Origin: Tridacna crocea
Lineage: Eukaryota; Mollusca; Bivalvia; Cardiida; Cardiidae
Assembly (NCBI GenBank): GCA_943736015.1
Contig: OX031065.1
Span: 14,413,427-14,477,426, forward strand
Length of the DNA stretch: 64,000 nt
Direction: 5' to 3'
The position numbers were made by a program, and so were the translations under genes. The notes below the pieces were generated by a model. That model worked only from the letters and a program-made list of their open reading frames with translations. It searched no databases and was not told the origin of the DNA. Positions 37,101 to 43,100 of this stretch are shown here, piece by piece (within the stretch, counting starts at the first letter, position 1; every line of letters begins with the position of its first letter).

Positions 37101-40100
37101 TCCAACAATGTGTTGAAAAGACACTCTTCTTCAGGGTCATCCAAACTTGGTATTGCATGGTAAAGGGTTAAAGTAAGACCACAGTAGAGCATGAGCATAG
37201 CTTAGCCTAGAGTATAGCAGCCCCAGAGTCTCTTTCTCTTAGGTCAAAATTTTCAATCTATTTCATATATTTTCAAAACCCTGAGGAGCATACCTTTTAA
37301 AACACAATGTGGAGAAATAGAGAAAACACTGGTTAACAGCATTTAATTTTTCTTTTTCCACCCTTTCTAGGATAAATCCTATCCCTTGAGCTTTATCGGG
37401 CATGAAATGCTATCAATGTGGGAATGTCACCAGTTTCATTTAATGCAAAAGAGTAAAAGATGATCAGTAACTAACAGGTGATATGTATTGCTTTGTTGGA
37501 AATCTACGAAAAAAAAAAATGAATCAAATTCAGAGTATGAAATTCTTACCTGTCTGCATGCAAGCTGGGTATACAGGGAGCCAATGTTAAACAGAACACA
37601 CCCTTTTTCAAAGGTCAAGGTCTTCTGTATGTTTGGTACTCCTGTTAATGAGTCATACCTGCAGGCAAGAAACACAGACAAATTCTAATTTGCTAATACA
37701 GCATTACCTTTTTGAAAATATTGTGGCGAGAACAAATTCTAAGACCAAATTCTAATTCTTCCTTGTTATGATACAATGTGTTAATATGTATTTATGTATG
37801 AAAATTGCAATCATTTAGGTTAGTTCTACTTTAACCCTTTCCCAAACTATCTTTAATGCCAGGAAAGAAAGATTTTGAAAACACTGTAGCAAAAGGTGAA
37901 AATGCTGGTAACCAGCATTTTCTCCTTTTCCCACAATATATTCTGCACATTCAGACAAAAATTATCATTTACATTACACTTGATTTGTTGTCTGCAGAAC
38001 TTTCAATCTGGCCTGGTCCAAATTTGTCGTTTGGGAAAGGGCTAAAAGGATGTTTCCAGAGTTATGTGATGCATCTTTTCTTCCAAAGATAAAAATTAAC
38101 CCTTTCCCAAATGACAAATTTTGGACTCTTCCAAACCAAGAGTTTGTAGACGACAATTCTAGATTTGGAGAAAATGGCAAAAAGTTCTCTAAAAGGGTAG
38201 AAAACACTGTGGGAAAAGGAGAAATTGCTCATTACGAGCAATTTCTCCTTTTCCCACAGCATTTTCAAAAGACTTTTACTGCCAGGGCTTGTTTGGGAAT
38301 GGGTTAAAGAAGTTCTGTGCCTGGAAACTTTGAAAAAGGTCAAAAAGGTTTAAACAATAGAAACGCAACCTTTTTATCCTTTACCTCACAATTCCCAATT
38401 CAACAACCCTGAATATGAAGACTTTTGAAATCACTTTTGGAAAAAGACAAAATACTGGTAACCACTATTTCTCCTTTTCCCTAAATGCTTTTAGAAGCTC
38501 TTTTCCTATGGGGCATTAAATCTTGGGATTATTTGGTAAAAGGTCGAAAGTGGAAAACACGTGGGCCCCATTTCACCAAGGTAGTTACAAACAAAATTAG
38601 CATAAGTTTTATGTTACTACAGTTCATTGGCATTAATCTGCCACGAGATACATGAAAATTATCATGATAGTTTTTATGTGTCCTATGGCAGATTAATGCC
38701 ACTATACTATAGTTACTTAAAACTTGCAGAAATTTTGTTCATAATTACCTAGGCTAGTTGAAATGGGGCCAAGGTCAGTGAAACTTGAATAATGCATAAT
38801 TTGCAGTTGAGTACTTGCGCTACAGTTATAAATCATGACATACAAGCAAATTGTTACCAAAGAAACATGAATAATGCATACTTTGATGTTCAATTCTAAC
38901 AATACATTTGTAGATTATGGCATAAAAAACAAATTACTACCAGTGAAACATTATTGGGACTCTTCTATCTGGAGGGAAAAATCTTTTCTCTAGAAAGTAC
39001 AGCTGATTATAATATTCCATCAGCAGTTCAACTCCTGTGTCATTTCTCTGGGGTGTTCTTAAAGCCTGTAAGCAAACAAACTAAAGTACCTGATTGCAGT
39101 TGGATTGCAGATAAACATATTACTTTATGCCTGGAAACTTTCCAGTTTTCTTGTGCAGTCTGCACAGGCTGATCCAACTCAACACTTTCCATTTTTGTGC
39201 CACCTTACAACTACTCGATGCAACATTTGGCATTGAGATACACAAATTATTATAGTTTTATTATAGTTTTATAAAATAAAGTTGAAATGGATTTAAACAA
39301 AAATTGCTTGAAACAAGTAAACATGCATCTATAAATCTGGACGAGTCTAATAAAAGTTTGTCATTTCGATAAATAGTAAAAAAAAACCTATGTGTAAAAC
39401 ATACCATCCTAAGCTCATGGAGATCCTGTATTTCTGTATTGTAATCGTCAGCATTTTCACTGTAGTGTTCTGAAATAAAGTCCTGGAAGAAAGTAAATGA
39501 TTTTGTTAACTCTTTAACACACAATCTTGACTTTTAACAACCTTTAGAAAGAAGCTTTCTGAAAAAATTTTATGGGAAAGGAAGAAAATGCTAATGCCCA
39601 GCATTTTCTCTACCCATTAACATATACATGTACATGCAATTTCTATAATCTTTTTTAATTTTAGCCAATTTTTATATGTTTTCTGTAGATGCTTTGAGGT
39701 GTGGAAAAGATTATACAAACTCTTTGCATGCTTTTCTATAGAAAACACAAAAATATGAGTAGACTTTAACTCTCTACCACAAAAGAAAATTTAAAACCAG
39801 TAACCGTCTAATTTGAAAACATTTGCCGACAACAAATTTGAGGTGACTCAAATGGCAAAACTTTGCCCTTGAAAGGGTGGAAAACTATAAGAAAAAGAGA
39901 AAATGCTAATTACCAGCATTTTCTCCTTTCCCACAAAATTTCCAAAAAGCCATCCCTTTTGGGTTGTTTAAAGTTTGGACTGCATGGTAAAGGATTAACT
40001 TGATAATTCCGTTCTGGCAACTTCACTGCTTATGCAGTTATGTATCCCTTTGTCACATAACAATGTATTTTGCCTGTTACAAATTTGGTCATGAGTGTGA

Positions 40101-43100
40101 TATTCTATTATGTACATGTATATTTTGGCAGTGGAATGTTGTTTTCCATTTACTTCTGTCATGTTTTTAGTACATAAGACAAAGGTAAATACATGTAGTT
40201 TTTTTGTGTGTAATTAACAGATGAAAATGAATTATTTGGTAAATAATTAGCTCCTGACCACACAACAAAAATGTGCACATATACAAACTGAAACCAGTAA
40301 CAGATGACAAATAAAACGATGCATGTGTTATAGAATCTGACCATGATTATGGTAGAAAAGTTTTGGGAAAAGGAGAAAATGTTGGTTACTCAATTCCTTT
40401 ACCCACAATGTTTTCAAAAAGAATTCTTTCTTAGAATTATTAAAATTCATGAATTTGTGGTAGAGTTAAAACAACTTTTTAAAATATATAAATGAAACTG
40501 AAATAGGAAAAAAATATGATCCAACAAACCTTTATGGTAACTTTGAAATCTATATCTTTGGTTTCTTTTAGGCCAAGTGGAATCATGGGCTCAACATTGT
40601 TACTATAAAAAGGAAAAAAACCAATATTGATAAATCATCAGAGCTCCAGATAAGAGGGAGTGATGGTATTCTAGATCCATTATTTCTCTTCCAAACACTA
40701 AATTGTGGGTACTCATTAGAATTGTCTCAATGTGAGTTAAAAAGAAAAGCATATAACTTTAGTCATATTTTAAAGTTTTCCATCCGCATATGATTTGAAT
40801 TTTGACAAAAAAATCCAAATTTGTATCATTTAGTTAACCCTTTACCACACAATGGTGACTTTTGATGACCCTTGGTAACAAGCATTTTAAAAACATTGTG
40901 GGAAAAGGAGAAAATGCTGGTAACCAGCATTTTCTCCTTTTCCCACAAAGTTTTCTATCCTATCAATAAAGAGTTGCACCATTTGAGCCATACTGAAACT
41001 ATTGTCTGCAAATGTTTTCATTTTGGAAAGGGCTAAAATTTTGTCATCTGGAAAAGGGTTAAGTGTTATGACCAATTTTAGGAAAGATAAGTACTCTTAC
41101 AGTTCCTACACCACATTCCCCCTTAACCTATTACCAAACAGCAAAATGTTAGACTGGTCCAATCGAAAGCATTTGCAGCCAACAAAAAAAAATTAAAGTG
41201 ACTGAAAATTTGAAATTTTTCTGTGAAGAGTAGAAAACATTGTTGGAAAAGGAAAAAATGCTGGTTACCAGCATTTTTTCCTTTTCCCACAATGTTTTCT
41301 GAAGGCTTCTTTTTCAGGGGCGTCAAAAGTAAGGACTGAGTGGTAATGGGTTAACCTACAAAAGTACTGCGCATAAACAAGAAGATGTAATAGCTACTTG
41401 TCATGTTGATAGATCTGCACACTGCTGTTCAGTTCTGACACCTCCTCCTTCAACAGCTGTATGTTGGAGTTGAAGAACAGTAACTCTACAGACACTAACT
41501 CCTTCAGTCTTTTGTTGTCTGTAGCCCTGAAATAATAATTATGTCCATTGCTTACAAAATTTTGACAAAGAAACAACAAATTTGCATGGAAAAATTATGA
41601 CAATGAATCATAGGCCAGTAAGCACATCTCACAGATAGGGCACCCTAATGGGATTCATGTAACATTTGTGTAATGATGTCTTTCATTGTTGAATAACCCC
41701 TTTCATTGTCTAAGAGTTGGCTAATCCATAATCTAGGCAGGGACAAGCATCTAATGGCTGATCAAATACGAATTACCTGAGTCTTAGCCAAATCTGATTG
41801 TCTTTTCAGCGATGCAAGGCAATGTTATGTGTCTCCCATTTGGGTGCCCTTTCTTTAACCCTTTACCAAACGACAAAATTTTGGACAAGTCCAAACTTAA
41901 AATATTTGCAGAAGACTAAATAAATTTGAATCAAAAATTGAAATTTGATTTGGAGAGCGTAGAAAACATTGTGGGAAAAGAGGAAAATGCTGGTTACCAG
42001 CATTTTCTCCTTTCCCCACAATGTTTTCAAAAGGCTTCTTTCTCAGGGTCGTTAAAAGTTGGGATTGTGTGGCAAAGTTTTAAAAACTAAAAGTATACCA
42101 GCTTGATGGAACCTCTGAATTGTAAAGAAAAAAAATGTAGATATTTACAATATCTAATTTTCTTTTAAACCTTTGTTGAACGTGTTGCAGAGTTTTAGCA
42201 TCACAATACTGATTTAACCGGAAGACTTACATTTTTGGATTTTCAGAATTAATGAAAACAAAATCATCTTGTATCTTGACTCTGAACACCAGTAATTGTT
42301 TAAAATTCAAATTTCTCAAGATTTTCCTGTCAAGAAACAGTTGCTCCATCTGGTACTTATTAGCTTTATAGCTCTAGATAGTAATCTTTAGTAATTACCG
42401 TATATGCTCGACTATAAGACGCATTTTTTTCCATCAAGGACTTTGCAAAATTTCATCTGAAGAACGTACTTACCTGCTGATCAGCACGAAGGAAAAAACA
42501 CCTCAGAGACGAGTTACGCTGATCTAAAGCTATAAGTGACTAAGTAATAGTTGTTGTTATCACCCATTGTGAGAAGAAATAAAAGTTTAAAACACAGTTA
42601 TCACGTTTTACTAGTTAGTTTAGATTAAAAATTACTCGACTGAGCAGTTATTCCTCTTACTATGTCAGTTTCAGCCAGTTCATTTATGGCCCACTAGTTC
42701 ACTGTAGTACAGATAAAAGTACTGTCTACTGATTGACCCTTTCCACCATTGTAAAATTCAAAGATGAATCATTACTTTTTCAAAATCAAACGCGTTCTAA
42801 TATATTGATAAGTTTTGGCATTGTGACGAATCAGAATGATGTAATAAGTAACCTAACTGAGGTAAAAATTTTCACGCTGTAATTCAGATCTAAATAAAAA
42901 TTATGAAGCATTTATTATTTGATCGTGCAGGTAAGGAGGTAAAGGGTTGTGACAGCAGTCAGACTCTGTGGTTTACAAGACAGTACACACCTATTTTTAG
43001 AAGTTTAACATACAGATGTCAAACTTTTATAGGTTACACTACCAAGGCCATCGATCGATAAATTAGTGCAGTTTACATCACTTTGGTTAACTCTTTACCG

